A stretch of DNA of 64,000 bases, taken from positions 22,563,301 to 22,627,300 of the forward strand of contig CM066325.1 in NCBI GenBank assembly GCA_033807775.1. Direction: 5' to 3'. The notes under the pieces are model-generated. The model ran no database searches, was not told the origin of the DNA, and worked only from the letters and a program-made list of their open reading frames with translations. Below are positions 36,201 to 46,873 of this stretch, piece after piece. A program made the translations under genes and the position numbers. Source of the stretch: Saussurea involucrata. Its lineage: Eukaryota > Streptophyta > Magnoliopsida > Asterales > Asteraceae. Every line of letters begins with the position of its first letter. Positions within the stretch are counted from its first letter, which is position 1.

Positions 36201-37514
36201 TCAACTCGGCTCGGTGTTCGCGGACTTGAATCGCCCACACTTGCGATTTCCCACGGATTCTCTCTCATTTGGCCTTCTATGACCAGCTCCGGGTTCTTCT
36301 TCACTTCGACCTCTCGCCTTCTCGAACATCTTGAAAATCACCTTCTCGCCACCAACTCTGAATGCTATCTCACCTTCCTCCATGTCGATCAATGCTCGGC
36401 TTGTGGCTAGAAACGATCTTCCCAATATCAATGGGACCTCTTCATCTTCATCTATGTCTATGACCACGAAGTCCACCGGAAAATAGAATTTTCCCACCTT
36501 TATCAGCACGTCTTCGATCACTCCATATGGGTACCTTATCGATCTATCTGCGAGCTTGAGTGTCATGAATGTTGGGCTTACCTCACCCAATCCAAGTTTC
36601 CTGAAAATAGAAAGAGGCATTAAATTGATACTAGCTCCTAAATCACACAACACTTTTTCAAAATTAAACTTCCCAATTTGGATAGGGATAGAAAAACTCC
36701 CTGGATCTTTAAGCTTCGGGGGAAGCTTATTCTGAAAGATGGCACTACACTCTTCAGTGAGTGTAACTGTGGACTGGTGATCGATCGCCCTCTTCTTGGA
36801 TAGAATCGCCTTCATGAATTTCATGTAAGAGGGCATCTGTGCCAAGGCATCTGCAAAAGGGATGTTAATAGTTAGTTTTTTAAATACATCAATAAATTTC
36901 GAAAAATTAACATCATCCTTATTCGCCTTCAGTCTATTCGGGTATGGCACTCTTGGAATTTCCGGTTTGACCGGTGGTTGCTCTTTTTTCGTCGCTTCAC
37001 TCTTCTTGCTTTCTTCTGGTACCACCTCTTCTTCAGCTTTAAACTCATTCGCCTTCTCGACCTCTTTTTCTTTAAGCTCGACTTCCTTTGATGACGGCTC
37101 TTTCGTTGGCTCCTCGATAAGCTCCTTGCCACTTCTCAGATAGATGGCATTACAATTCTCTTGGTTCCTCTTTTCAGCCATGCTTGGAAACGTACCGAGA
37201 GGTCGGTTTTGTAGGGCTTCAGAGATCTGCCCCACTTGCCTCTCGAGAATCTTGATTGAAGCCGTATTCTGATCGGTTGCGGCTTTGACTGTACTCACCG
37301 TGCTCGCTAATCCCTCAACCGCACCGGCTAATCCCCCAACCGTGCTTTCCATCTTCGTCATGAACTTTATCATCATGTCCTCTAGCCCCGACTTCTTCTC
37401 TCCGGATGGTCCTTCGTTCCTTTGGTTGAAACCTGGAGGATGGTAAGCATTGTTAGTATGAGAAGAATTAAAAGAGTTAGACGAATTACCTGTTGTTGTT
37501 AAGGTTGACCCCAT
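36201..37514 (-). CDS. Athila-like gag C-terminus and aspartic protease
   Basis: This 437-residue minus-strand frame contains a coiled-coil-like segment (residues 45-105), an acidic/lysine-rich linker (130-185) and the aspartic protease: CDLGASINLMP with aspartate at residue 291, followed by LILGRSFLATSRALIDMEE. It overlaps the gag frame by 16 bp in another frame. It corresponds to the protease at 1593-2393. RT should follow, but the frame ends at 36201 in non-coding DNA. Intact for its length, it could give a gag-protease product if the frame change is bypassed. Confidence 0.85.
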   Translation of the reverse strand: MGSTLTTTGNSSNSFNSSHTNNAYHPPGFNQRNEGPSGEKKSGLEDMMIKFMTKMESTVGGLAGAVEGLASTVSTVKAATDQNTASIKILERQVGQISEALQNRPLGTFPSMAEKRNQENCNAIYLRSGKELIEEPTKEPSSKEVELKEKEVEKANEFKAEEEVVPEESKKSEATKKEQPPVKPEIPRVPYPNRLKANKDDVNFSKFIDVFKKLTINIPFADALAQMPSYMKFMKAILSKKRAIDHQSTVTLTEECSAIFQNKLPPKLKDPGSFSIPIQIGKFNFEKVLCDLGASINLMPLSIFRKLGLGEVSPTFMTLKLADRSIRYPYGVIEDVLIKVGKFYFPVDFVVIDIDEDEEVPLILGRSFLATSRALIDMEEGEIAFRVGGEKVIFKMFEKARGRSEEEPGAGHRRPNERESVGNRKCGRFKSANTEPS

Positions 37515-38518
37515 GAAAGATTAGGGTGCTTTTTCCACCCTTCATTATAGGTGTTCGAGAAAGGATCGTTCCTCGGCTGGTTCCGGTTTTGCACAAACTG
37601 AACTTGTTCGGGTGCTTCCGAAATACCTCTATTCAGATGATTCGTGAGAAAGGCTAGTTGAGCTTTCAGTTCATTCAGCTCATCCGATTCTCGAACACTC
37701 GCAACTCTTCTAACATCGGATCGTGGAGTAGAAAAACTATGTTCGACCAGATTCTCGATCAGCTCGCATGCTTCTTCATAAGACTTGTCCATCAGTGCTC
37801 CACCCGATGCGGCAGTGATATCGTTTTTGAACTGCGGGTGGAGTCCACTATAGAAGGTCTGGATAATTACCCAACCGTGTAACCCGTGGTGTGGACACTT
37901 CTTCAACATGTCTTTATACCGCTCCCAAGCCTCATATAACGTCTCTTGGTCCCATTGAGCGAAATGGGTGATCTCGGCCATTAACTGCGTTGTTCTTCCC
38001 GGTGGAAAGAATTTCTGAAGGAAGGCTGCCTTCAGTTGTGCCCAAGTGGTGATCGAGCCTGGTTGGATGCTCTCGGTCCATGTCTCGGCTCGGCCTTTGA
38101 GAGAGAAACCAAATAATCTCAGCTTTATGGCATCCTCGTTCATGCCATTGATCTTAAAAGTATTGCAAATCCTCTCGAATGCACGAAGATGTGCATGAGG
38201 ATCTTCCGTCGGCGTTCCTCCATATTGGTTCTGTTGCACCATCACGATGGTGCTCGGTTTAAGCTCAAAATAGTTTGCTCTGGTCGTGGGAGGTTGGATC
38301 CCTATACGTGCGGCTGCCACATTTGGGCTGGCAAAAGACCGCATAGGCACCCTTTCCGGAGGTGGTGGTGGTGGATTGTTGCGAGGTGGTCTCTCGTCGT
38401 CGGACATCTCGAATTTCAGATTTCTTCTAGCTTTCGCTTCTTTACGTAGACGACGGGCGGTTCGTTCAATCTCCGGATCAAATTTCTCGATCTCTTCCCC
38501 TCGGGTCTTCCTTGGCAT
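37499..38518 (-). CDS. Athila-like gag
   Basis: This 339-residue frame starts MPRKTRGEEIEKFDPEIER, 140 bp inside the 5' LTR and primer site. A proline-rich stretch (residues 45-56) is followed by the retrotransposon gag domain (about 95-250): YGGTPTEDPHAHLRAFERIC, LKGRAETW, WAQLKAAFLQKFFPPGRT and YEAWERYKDMLKKCPHHG. Gag forms the particle shell. Unlike the gag at 2547-3528 it has no CCHC zinc knuckle: RNRNQP-type sequence leads straight into NTYNEGWKKHPNLSW. The frame stops at 37499, where the next frame takes over. Confidence 0.88.
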   Translation of the reverse strand: MPRKTRGEEIEKFDPEIERTARRLRKEAKARRNLKFEMSDDERPPRNNPPPPPPERVPMRSFASPNVAAARIGIQPPTTRANYFELKPSTIVMVQQNQYGGTPTEDPHAHLRAFERICNTFKINGMNEDAIKLRLFGFSLKGRAETWTESIQPGSITTWAQLKAAFLQKFFPPGRTTQLMAEITHFAQWDQETLYEAWERYKDMLKKCPHHGLHGWVIIQTFYSGLHPQFKNDITAASGGALMDKSYEEACELIENLVEHSFSTPRSDVRRVASVRESDELNELKAQLAFLTNHLNRGISEAPEQVQFVQNRNQPRNDPFSNTYNEGWKKHPNLSWGQP

Positions 38519-38656
38519 AAACCAATTAGTACCTGAAATGAAAAGTGAACAAAATCAGCAACCCAAAAATTGAACGTGACAAAATAGAATAACAAGAAAG
38601 GAAAATGCTCAATCTAATAGCGCGTATAGCTGGTAGTGATATTAGTTGCAACTAGT

Positions 38657-38674
38657 TCCCCGGCAACGGCGCCA
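38657..38674 (-). other. Primer binding site, tRNA-Asp
   Basis: The plus strand TCCCCGGCAACGGCGCCA equals the 3' end of plant tRNA-Asp, so the minus strand is the primer site. It lies six bases from the LTR at 38681; this primer is usual for Athila-type elements. Confidence 0.88.
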
Positions 38675-38680
38675 AAAACT

Positions 38681-40004
38681 TGATAAGAGGTTTTCACACC
38701 CCGAGAATCTAACCGCAAGTGTACGGTGTCGAATCAAGTAATAACGTACGGTAAGTACGAGTATCGAATCCACGGGAACTAGGAACTAAGTATCACAATT
38801 ACTATAAGCTCTATTAACTGAACTATCGATAATTGAACGGTTGGTATTAAACTACTTAAATGCGAGAATTAAATCAAACACAAGACAAAACAGTAAACAG
38901 CTTTGGAAAATCAGAGAGAGAAAACAGTTGAGGGTTGGAAATCCAATGGTTCTCGCATACAAACGTCTGACTCAATTCAAATACCAGTTATTCCTATCAA
39001 TGAATACCCAATCTTTATCTAATCATTGTTCTTTCTCAAGCTACAACGATTTTATGTGCAAAGCATGGTTCGTTTTCAAGCAACCGTGATTTCTATTTTG
39101 AAAACATAAGTTTTTTCTTTCGATCTCAACATATAGGGTTCAAAACGCATTAAGCTTAAGATTCAAACGGGACTAAGATTTACTCGGTATATCTCTATCC
39201 TTTCTTAACTTAGACATGCAATTCCTAATTCTACTTCTCAATTACTTCTCTCGAACATAAATTGAAAGCAATAAAACAATTGTAAGGTAGCTAATCTCAC
39301 AAAAGCATTAAACACCAAATTGCATTCATTCATTAAAATAGGAAAACTGATAAAGGTCTCAGGTCATCTGTTTACAAGCTTAAACCACATTCATTCCAAC
39401 CCCCAACATGAACCGGTTAGTTCATGTCGGTGGTGGATTCAAACACAATAGAAAAAGATGGAAACAAGTATGTAGACATGATAATCGTGGCAACTGTAAA
39501 TGGAATGGTTACTCCCTTCTATCGTGCTCGTCTCTACTTCGCGTGATGAACGTGTATCTGATCCTCCCTCTATCGTGGCTCCAACGGGTGTCACTCGGCT
39601 CTGAAAATCGCCCCCGGAACTGCTCTGGCCTTCGTGTGAAAGTTCCGTCCTGCCGAATGACCTAAATCCCGAAATTAACAGCTTAAAATCGACAAACAGT
39701 GGCTTACGCGGTTTGCCACGCGACCTGCAAGTCGCGTGGTAAGTCGCGCGTGTCTTTTTGGCTGCGCGGGTCGTCGTTTGGTTCGCGGTTCGGGTCCTGG
39801 TTCGGTCGTGGGTCTTGGGCTTTCGTTGGCTTCGTTTTGGACTCGATTTGGGCTCTTTTTAGCTTCTTTTCTCGATGATTGCCGCCTCTTAGATAACCTG
39901 TATAATTCACTAGATAAACCGTAAAATACACGCCTTTTTACTTGAACACAAGCCAATCTCATTGGTTTGAGAACCGAAAATAACGCCACAAAGTGGCGTT
40001 ATCA
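38681..40004 (-). mobile_element. 5' LTR of Athila-like element (1324 bp)
   Basis: It matches 24876-26213 except for about eleven substitutions and a 14-bp deletion near 39816. Confidence 0.92.
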
Positions 40005-40540
40005 GGGCCCCGATACCTTCGAGGGCGAAAAGGGGAGTCTGCTTGGGCCCCGATCGCGAATGGTTATGTGATCCATTACACAGTGCAGTACCTTATGTGA
40101 TGAGTTACGATGTTATCATCAAAATGATTTTTACTGTTGATACATGTTGTATTCGGAGGGAATTCACTAGACCTTTTGGTCTAACCCTCGCTTTCAAAAC
40201 TAAACCATTTTCAGGTAAGCATGTTAAGGGTTCTTCCAGTAAGAACTAGGAGGCGATAAGAAGGACTTGAAGCTTAGAGTAACTTCAAGTTTTGGCTATG
40301 ATGACTATAGAATAGCTCCCGGCTGTGGATTTAGAGACTTCCGCTGTCAATTTTGTTTAGTATGAATTATTGATGATGTAAAGACAAGGTTTTATGTAAT
40401 TCGAATGCTTATTTATGGTTGTTTGCCTGTTATGAATTCTGGGACGTTACAGTTAAGAATGTTTATTTATGGATATTAGTTATGTAAACCCTTTTAATTT
40501 AGGTTTAAATTTGTCCAGATTTTTAGGGTGTTACATGTAC

Positions 40541-41529
40541 CTTGTAATTGGACAAAATATTTTCATAAATTCGCTTAATATAATGACACAATTGGAACCA
40601 AATGCTTACATGATTATAGGTTTAAGAAAAGGGTTTGAACGTACAACATTCAATCGATTCACATCGAATGGTTGTTGAAAACTAATGACAACAATATTGT
40701 TGAAAAGTAAAAAAATTTAAACTTCAAAGATAGATATTATGTAAGTTTAAGAAATATATAAATAAGAAGATGTAGTGACAACGTTTTGAAACTAAAAAAT
40801 TAGATTCATCCGATTTGGGTGTAAGCAAGGTTATCAACTTACAATATTAAATGGTTTCACATACATGATTGTTGGAAATTACTAATAGTTTAAACAATCA
40901 TTATCAAAGCATTCAAAAAACCCAAAAAAAATGCAAAATTGAAAGATAGATATTACCCAGAAGATATAGTTACAACGTATAAAAAGTAACCCCAAAGATG
41001 AAAGGAGTATTCCAATAGAAGGAGCAGGTTTTGATTAAGACCTTGCTGCACATAATAATCAAGAAAGAAAAAGTTCTATAAGTTGGCCTAGAGTCACTTG
41101 AAACATGCATCATAAAAGGTTATTTAGCAAATAAAAACATGGTTGCACAAGCCATTGATAAATCAGGAGTAAATTAAATTTAAATAGGAATTAACACCTT
41201 AAAGCTTAACAACATGATATATATAATATATATATGCAGTCTGTGATTCTTGTGTACGATACATATGCAAGTTGCTTGTTGTGTGCGCAACGTAATCCAC
41301 GGGTGAAAACCATGTGAAGTTGAGGGGTCGAAAATTGATTGAAAGTGGAAAGGCATAAATCAGAAAACACAAAAATATGGTTTAGGTTCACTTAACACCA
41401 AAGTGCATCTCACTTATTGACATTTAACAAACCAGGAACATGAAACTACTTTTGCCCACCTCTATTACAAATTGATATTGATATTGATAATGATAATGAT
41501 ATTTCACTCAGACAATCATAATCAACTAA
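40541..41529. other. No gene; repeat-derived, possible Helitron continuation
   Basis: There are no coding frames of note. Two diverged copies (about 40590-40720 and 40800-40990) of the sequence at 18720-18960 (CATCCGATTTAGGTGTG, GGTTATCAA, TTGTTGGAAATTACTAATAG) link this stretch to the DNA left of the LTR nest. This is as expected if both are one Helitron. Confidence 0.45.
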
Positions 41530-42470
41530 GGGGCTGTTTACTTAGAGCTTAATGGACTTAATGGACCATCTGGCTTATTCGCACAGACAAAAGTGAGTGT
41601 TTACTTATGGCTTAATGGGACAGCAACCATCTTAATCGCACAGTGAGTTTAGGTCTCTTGTCCACATTAAGATGAAAAAACTCAAAAAAGTGACCATATT
41701 ACCCTTACAAAAACACACGGCTAAAAAACCCTACCTTCCCCACTTCTCCATCTCTCTCTATCATTATCGCCTCCAAGTCGCTCTCTCTCCCATTCCAGCG
41801 ACAGCTTCTCTCCGGCAGCGGCAACTTCTTCTCGGCGGCGGCAGCGGCAACTTCTCTCCAATACTCCAAAACTCTCCGGTGATAGTCCCCACTCCACCGA
41901 TCATGGCGACGGCGATCCTTTCTTCTTCATCAACCCTAATTTCAATCAAACCCCATTGCACCATAGCCATTTTTGTCTTCTTAATCATCTACACTCCAAG
42001 AATTGAAGCTTTTACGGCACCCATTCTTCCACAAGACTTGCTTCCAATTTTACCCAAACAAATTTCTTGGAGCTGCGTCTGTTTCCAATAATTCTTATGT
42101 GAATTGGTTATTGATTATTGATTTTTTATAAATTTGTGATTTTGATTCGTTATATATATATGAATCACTTTTTATTTGGTTATTGATTATTGATTTTTTA
42201 TAAATTTGGGATTTTGATTCGTTTGGCATGTGGGTTATTGGTTTCTTGAGTTTTTTAACCATAGTTTGCTTCTTGAGTTGTTGTTATATGCATGTATATG
42301 TAAAACAACTTATAATTCATACTCAGGGGTAAATCGGTCATTTTTGCTATTCAGACGGTGATTCAGATAAAAAAGTAAACAATAGCAACAATTTATCCAG
42401 ACAGAAAGATTTAACCGGACAGACACATTTATCCATACAGGACTTAATGAAAATTTTGGTAAACAGCCCC
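41530..42470 (+). mobile_element. Harbinger-like non-autonomous element, copy A (941 bp)
   Basis: The termini GGGGCTGTTTAC and GTAAACAGCCCC are perfect 12-bp inverted repeats. The flanks TAA (left) and TGA (right) fit a 3-bp TWA-type duplication with one change. Subterminal repeats (CTTAATGG, CTTATTCGCACAG) match copy B at 55593-56618 in the opposite orientation. The centre carries a coding-like fragment. Confidence 0.8.
41672..42091 (+). pseudogene. Gene-like fragment inside Harbinger-like copy A
   Basis: A 139-residue frame includes an S/P-rich start, then ISIKPHCTIAIFVFLIIY (a hydrophobic segment) and IEAFTAPILPQDLLPILPKQ. In the next frame it runs on as FLGAASVSNNSYVNW, suggesting a shifted membrane-protein fragment. 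Copy B does not obviously contain it, so it may be captured host sequence. No parent gene recognised. Confidence 0.3.
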
Positions 42471-43457
42471 TGAGGGTTGTTCATATTTACATCCACAAGG
42501 TAACACTTTAAACACTCTTAGCCAAAACCTGCAAAACGCATAATTTTCCCAACTTTTCAGACAAACAAAACTTGATTACACGCATCCAGTAAATAAACCC
42601 CAAATAAAAAATGGAAACCATATTTTTATTTAAACCACCAGGCGAAGGAATGTCATCTCATCATCATGAAAATTGGAAAAAAGTCTAGAAACCAAAGGGA
42701 CAAATATGATATCGTGGTGTGGCTGCACATACTAATACTTAGTAATCATAAAACATATTGAGAAACCATCAACAATTTGTGATTTATAAGGAACACCATA
42801 TCTCCAATTTCTTACCTGCAACTGCAACTGGAGAAGATAAACCAAAGATGGAATCGCCCTGACAAAACAAAACTTAAATTGAGATGCAATTGAAACATGA
42901 AATTAAACCAGTTAAGAGGAAAAAACCCTAGAAATCTTACCTGAAGCAGAATAAGTCGCTGCACCGGAGAAAACAAAACGAAAATTGAAATGAAATTGAA
43001 ACATGTAATGGACCAAATAACGAATGGAAGGATGAAATTAAACCATAGAGGATGAAATTAAACAAAATCTTACCTGCAACTGCAACCGAAGGTCGACCTT
43101 CGTTGAACAGTGCAAGAGTTCATTGTTGATTACGAGAGGGAGAGGGAGATATATACCAAGAGTGAATGGACAGTTGTGGTTAAGAGGAGATCGTGGGGGA
43201 GTAGATCACCGGAGAAGATGAAATCGTGGAGGAGTGGGGTAGTAGCCGGCTGGAGAAGATGAAGGGGTGAGATGTTGAAATTAACCGACTCTTGAAAAAC
43301 TGAATTTAGAAATAAACTGTTTTACCCTTTTCATTAAGTAGTATAGATATAGATATAGATATAGATATAGATAAGAGGTATATCTATATATAATCAACTT
43401 TTGTAACTAACATTTACAAATAAAATTAAAAATTATTGATCATTACCAATTCTACTT
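42471..43457. other. No gene; probable Helitron 5' part and ATAGAT microsatellite
   Basis: Only short frames are present. At 43347 the minus strand starts A|TCTATACTACTTAATGAAA, typical of plant Helitron 5' ends. A (ATAGAT)5 tract overlaps it at about 43341-43373. Three blocks resembling CTTACCTG(C/A)A...CTGCA...GGAGAA (42813-43080) look like diverged duplicates. Confidence 0.4.
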
Positions 43458-43821
43458 GGAGGCGTTTGGGATTGCTTATTTAAAGTGTTTATTAACTCAT
43501 TCCGGTGTGATGTCGGTAATAAGAAGTTTTTAGTGTTTGAATGGAAAAAATAAATAAATGCTTACCGGTTTGACACCGGTAATAAAGAGTTTCTGATAAG
43601 TCACTGTCTTCTAACTTATTAATTTATTTGAAATAAAGTACTAGTTTTTTGATAATTTTACATGCATAAGGAATCTCAATCACCTCTAAAACCAACTTAT
43701 CAACTTATTACGTTTTGATACCGACATAAATCAATGCAGACATTTTTTATAAAACTTCAGTTTGACACCACATAACTTGTTAAACACTTTTATAAAAAAA
43801 ACATAAATCCCAAACACCCCC
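43458..43821 (+). mobile_element. Tourist-like MITE, copy 1
   Basis: The left end GGAGGCGTTTGGGATTGC and the right end ATCCCAAACACCCCC are inverted. It contains CCGGT(G/A)TGAtGTCGGTAATAAG-type repeats. It matches 55346-56747 throughout and supplies the empty site for the element nested there. Confidence 0.75.
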
Positions 43822-43923
43822 TTATAACTCATGATAATAATAGTCTTTGGAAATCTAAAAGGTAAAAAAATAAATTACTTTAGTTGATCAATTTCTTAAT
43901 GGGGTGGGCTAACGGCACCCCTA

Positions 43924-44595
43924 ACCTTCGCTAATGCCACCCCTAACCCTACTTTAATGATGTTTTTTTTTCTATTTTTTGTCTTTTTGTTTTATTTTTT
44001 GTTATTTAATATATTTATTTTATATTTTAATTAATATAAATTATTAATTAATTAATTAATTTTCTAATTTATTTATTTATTTATATTATACTTTAATTAT
44101 TATAGATTATTAATAAATATATTATACTTTAATTAATATAGATTATTAATAAATATTTATTTTTTATGTTATTTATATTATTAAGTTTTATTTATAACAT
44201 TCTATCATATTTATTATATATATATATATATATATATATTATATTTTATATTATTAATAAAATATATTTTTTTTAAATGAAAATTTCGTGTAGTTTTTTT
44301 TGTATTTTTTGTATTATTATTTTTTACCTTTTACGGATCGGGTATTTGGTCTTCGAGTCTCATCCCTGCTTAGCGGATGATAAATAGATATCACATTATA
44401 TATATATATATATATATATATAATAACTATAAATAAAACAAAACTAGTAAAACATAAACATTGCGATTTAAGATATAAATAAAACATAAAATAATATATA
44501 TTACATTTCGGTTATTCTAAAATAACATTATCCGTAGGACAATTAACACGTAAAAGTCGCATGTACTTCTGTATTCGATCTGAATACGGGGTAGC
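43924..44595. repeat. AT-rich non-coding MULE end with TA microsatellites
   Basis: There are no genes. It is strongly AT-rich, with (TA) runs at about 44213-44241 and 44397-44423. Confidence 0.8.
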
Positions 44596-45141
44596 TCATC
44601 CAGCAGCACACAGATAACTGTAGTGGAAAAAATGTGGTACAATAGTAGGGAACGGGTATCCTTCTGCTATATCTAATTTCACACAATGGTTACCATTAAC
44701 GTACTCAATTGTAAAAACAACATGTTGATACCACGCTGGCGGAGTGGACCTAAGCGGCAAGTACGTCTCACTGCCTTCCATACTTATAACGTGTAATATC
44801 ACATTATACTTTGAAGCAATCAAGACACCTATTTCAGGCATTGTCATCCAGTGTTCAACTGGTGCACCTTGATCTGATTGAAAGAAATTTAAAGTGTTGT
44901 AAGCAATATTCCAATGTTGACCTCCAAAAGCGTTGATGTATTCTGTCTTGTGTGTATCTAACTCTTCCATAAAGTTAAACCGAATTGTGGGCCATGCATC
45001 TTCATGAAGACCGAGAGAGACGGCTATTGCTCGGAATCCACAATTTCCATCACCTCTCACATCATGTACCTGTGTAATGTAAGGGTGAAACAGTTTTGGA
45101 AATTGATTAATGTATGGATGTGCATTATAGTTTTTGCCCAT
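44530..45141 (-). pseudogene. OTU-type cysteine protease domain in MULE
   Basis: The minus strand 45141-44596 encodes an ovarian-tumour (OTU) domain, a fold of deubiquitinating cysteine proteases. The nucleophile box is VRGDGNCGFRAIAVSLG (Asp31, Cys34). A histidine box, NGNHCVKLDIAEGYP, lies about 120 residues later, and WMTMPEIGVLIASKYNVILHV lies between them. The catalytic residues look intact. Its N-terminus is out of frame with the preceding linker (shift near 45130), and the last codons (to about 44530) continue past an in-frame stop. Its position at the 3' end of a MULE transposase gene suggests it was the C-terminal domain of the element protein. Confidence 0.8.
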
Positions 45142-46024
45142 GAAAGAATTGTGTCTCGCTGGTTCTGGTAACTCATTTTTTCCAAGTCAATAAATGTTGA
45201 CGCGTTCGAACTACTACGTCTAAGGGGTCTTTCACTTGTAAAAGACGGACCAACATGAGTTGCAAAAGACGGATCAACATGAGTTTTTCTGAAAAGTTTA
45301 TCCTTCAACGAGGGTCGTCCACGAGTACTCTTGTTAACAACAGGTTCACGAACCCATGTTTTTGATGCATTGGATATCTCTTTTATCTTCCTCGGAAAAC
45401 TGAACTTACCGGATCTCGATTGCTTGTTAAATTCCTCAGTAAACATTTGGACTTCATCTTCACAACCTATATCATCATCTTGTAAAGATTGGCACGATGA
45501 TAAATCGCTTCGTCCAAAATACATTAATTGAATCAATTGGGATAGGATGACCTTTGTTCAAGTATATCATTTGTTCATGCGCACATGGCAACCCATAACT
45601 TGTACGTAGTAGACAACTACAACTTCCATAGAATAAGCCACCAGATTGAGCTTGCTGATATTCCCGAAATATTATGTTTAACGCATAATGTGAAACTAAA
45701 CCACACAATTGTTGGAAGTGTGGTATGCGATAACGATGTTTCATGACACTTTTGTTCTCTTGAATGCCCAAGTATAATTAGATAAAGACATCCTTCCATC
45801 AATGACTTTAGACAATTCAATGCCCAAGTATAATTGGATTCCTTTTCCTTGTGCATAAATACAAATGCTACACAAAATGTCTTATTAGTTGACGTTACAC
45901 CAACAATTTCAAGGAGAGGCATCTCAAACATGTTCGTTTTATAGGTGGCATCCATCAACAAGAGTATATGAGATAACATAATGTGTGTATATATATTTAA
46001 AGTAGTGGATGAATACCTCATCAT
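45140..46024 (-). pseudogene. MULE transposase remnant with SWIM-type zinc finger
   Basis: The minus strand reads LLMDATYKTNMFEMPLLEIV and FCVAFVFMHKEKESNYTWAL, the start of the MULE catalytic core (first aspartate in MDATYKTN). The core then breaks off at about 45780. It resumes as HRYRIPHFQQLCGLVSHYAL and the SWIM-type finger CSCLLRTSYGLPCAH (CXC...CXH). A basic linker follows (45536-45140). The second and third catalytic acids are deleted. AATTATACTTGGGCATT occurs on both sides of the break (about 45840-45820 and 45783-45763). The N-terminal half is also missing. Confidence 0.82.
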
Positions 46025-46096
46025 TTGAATAATGATACCATTAAAAATCTTCTCCCCAATTCGTCATTTTTAAGTGATCATAAAACGTAACACAAG

Positions 46097-46118
46097 AAGA
46101 AGAAGAAGAAGAAGAAAA
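46097..46118. repeat. GAA microsatellite
   Basis: A run of seven or so GAA/AGA units lies just upstream of the transposase remnant. Confidence 0.85.
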
Positions 46119-46261
46119 TTAGGGTAAGAAGATAGAAGAATACAATGAAAGATATTCAAATAACCTCATTCAGACAGGAAGAATCGGAGCACTTCGCTAT
46201 ATATTTAAAGGAGTAATAATGAAAAGATGGAAAAGGAGAGGCTAAGGGGCTAGGTTCTGGC

Positions 46262-46837
46262 ATTGATTTGATGTAAACGTTGAAAGAAGATAATATATTT
46301 CAATTTAGTATTAGATTTAAATAAGTGAAAATGTTATTACTTTTTTCTAATATATAAAATGTAGAATGTATAATTTCTATTTTTTTTATCAACGAGAAGT
46401 GTTTTATAATTAAGTACAATTTTTTAAAATAATATTGAAAACCAGACCGCTCAAACTGCCAAAAACGGTTCGACTTGATTTGGTTCGAGCGGTTTGAGCG
46501 GTCTGACGTTTTTTTGAACACCCATAGTTTTTGTTTTCTAAACCTCTCCAGCAACTTTGCTATATTGTTTGCTATAATAGAAAAAACTTGAAATTTTTAT
46601 AAGTTTAGAGATAAATGTAGCTCTTTTTAGAGATTTTAACATTTGATTCTCTTTTTTTAGAAAAATTATAGAAAACATGTTGGAGATGCTCTAATTATTT
46701 TATATGAAATAGGATCTAGGATTGTATAAAAACATATACATTATATATATATATATATATATTATTAATATAGATATATACATATACACACATTAAAACA
46801 TATAGAGTAAACTACATTTAAAAAAAATCGTAATATT

Positions 46838-46873
<36 letters not shown>

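Larger units (their letters stand above)
24876..40004 (-). mobile_element. Athila-like non-autonomous LTR element (gag-protease only)
   Basis: The LTRs 24876-26213 and 38681-40004 are flanked by the perfect target duplication GGGCC (24871-24875 and 40005-40009). Orientation is minus: primer site and gag lie next to the right LTR. The LTRs differ at roughly eleven positions plus a 14-bp indel. Internal DNA without the nested element is about 4.7 kb and encodes gag and protease. RT, RNase H and integrase are absent. Non-coding parts are 34909-36200 and 26214-27148. Confidence 0.92.
23653..40451 (+). mobile_element. Solo LTR, family A (1665 bp), split by Athila-like element
   Basis: It starts TGTAACAACCGG and ends GGGACGTTACA, with the perfect target duplication GTTAA at 23648-23652 and 40452-40456. 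Removing 24876-40009 rejoins GGGGAGTCTGCTTGGGCC with CCGATACC..., matching the LTR at 5790-7586 in reverse. It is the second insertion in the outer LTR. Confidence 0.9.
19454..40535 (+). mobile_element. Outer solo LTR (about 2.65 kb) split by nested insertions
   Basis: It starts TGTAACATCTCG at 19454 and ends AGGGTGTTACA at 40535, flanked on both sides by TGTAC (19449-19453 and 40536-40540). Removing the inner insertions leaves 19454-21271, 22901-23652 and 40457-40535. No primer site, gag-pol or second LTR copy belongs to it, so a solo LTR is the best reading. It carries hairpin arrays and tandem repeats at 20086-21270 and 23060-23280. Confidence 0.85.

Noticed and set aside
37499..37514. Programmed frameshift between gag and protease
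   Set aside because: No slippery heptamer or pseudoknot could be shown; a simple indel explains the 16-bp frame overlap as well.
41530..42470. hAT element with 8-bp duplication
   Set aside because: The empty-site comparison for copy B shows a 3-bp TTA duplication, which fits PIF/Harbinger.
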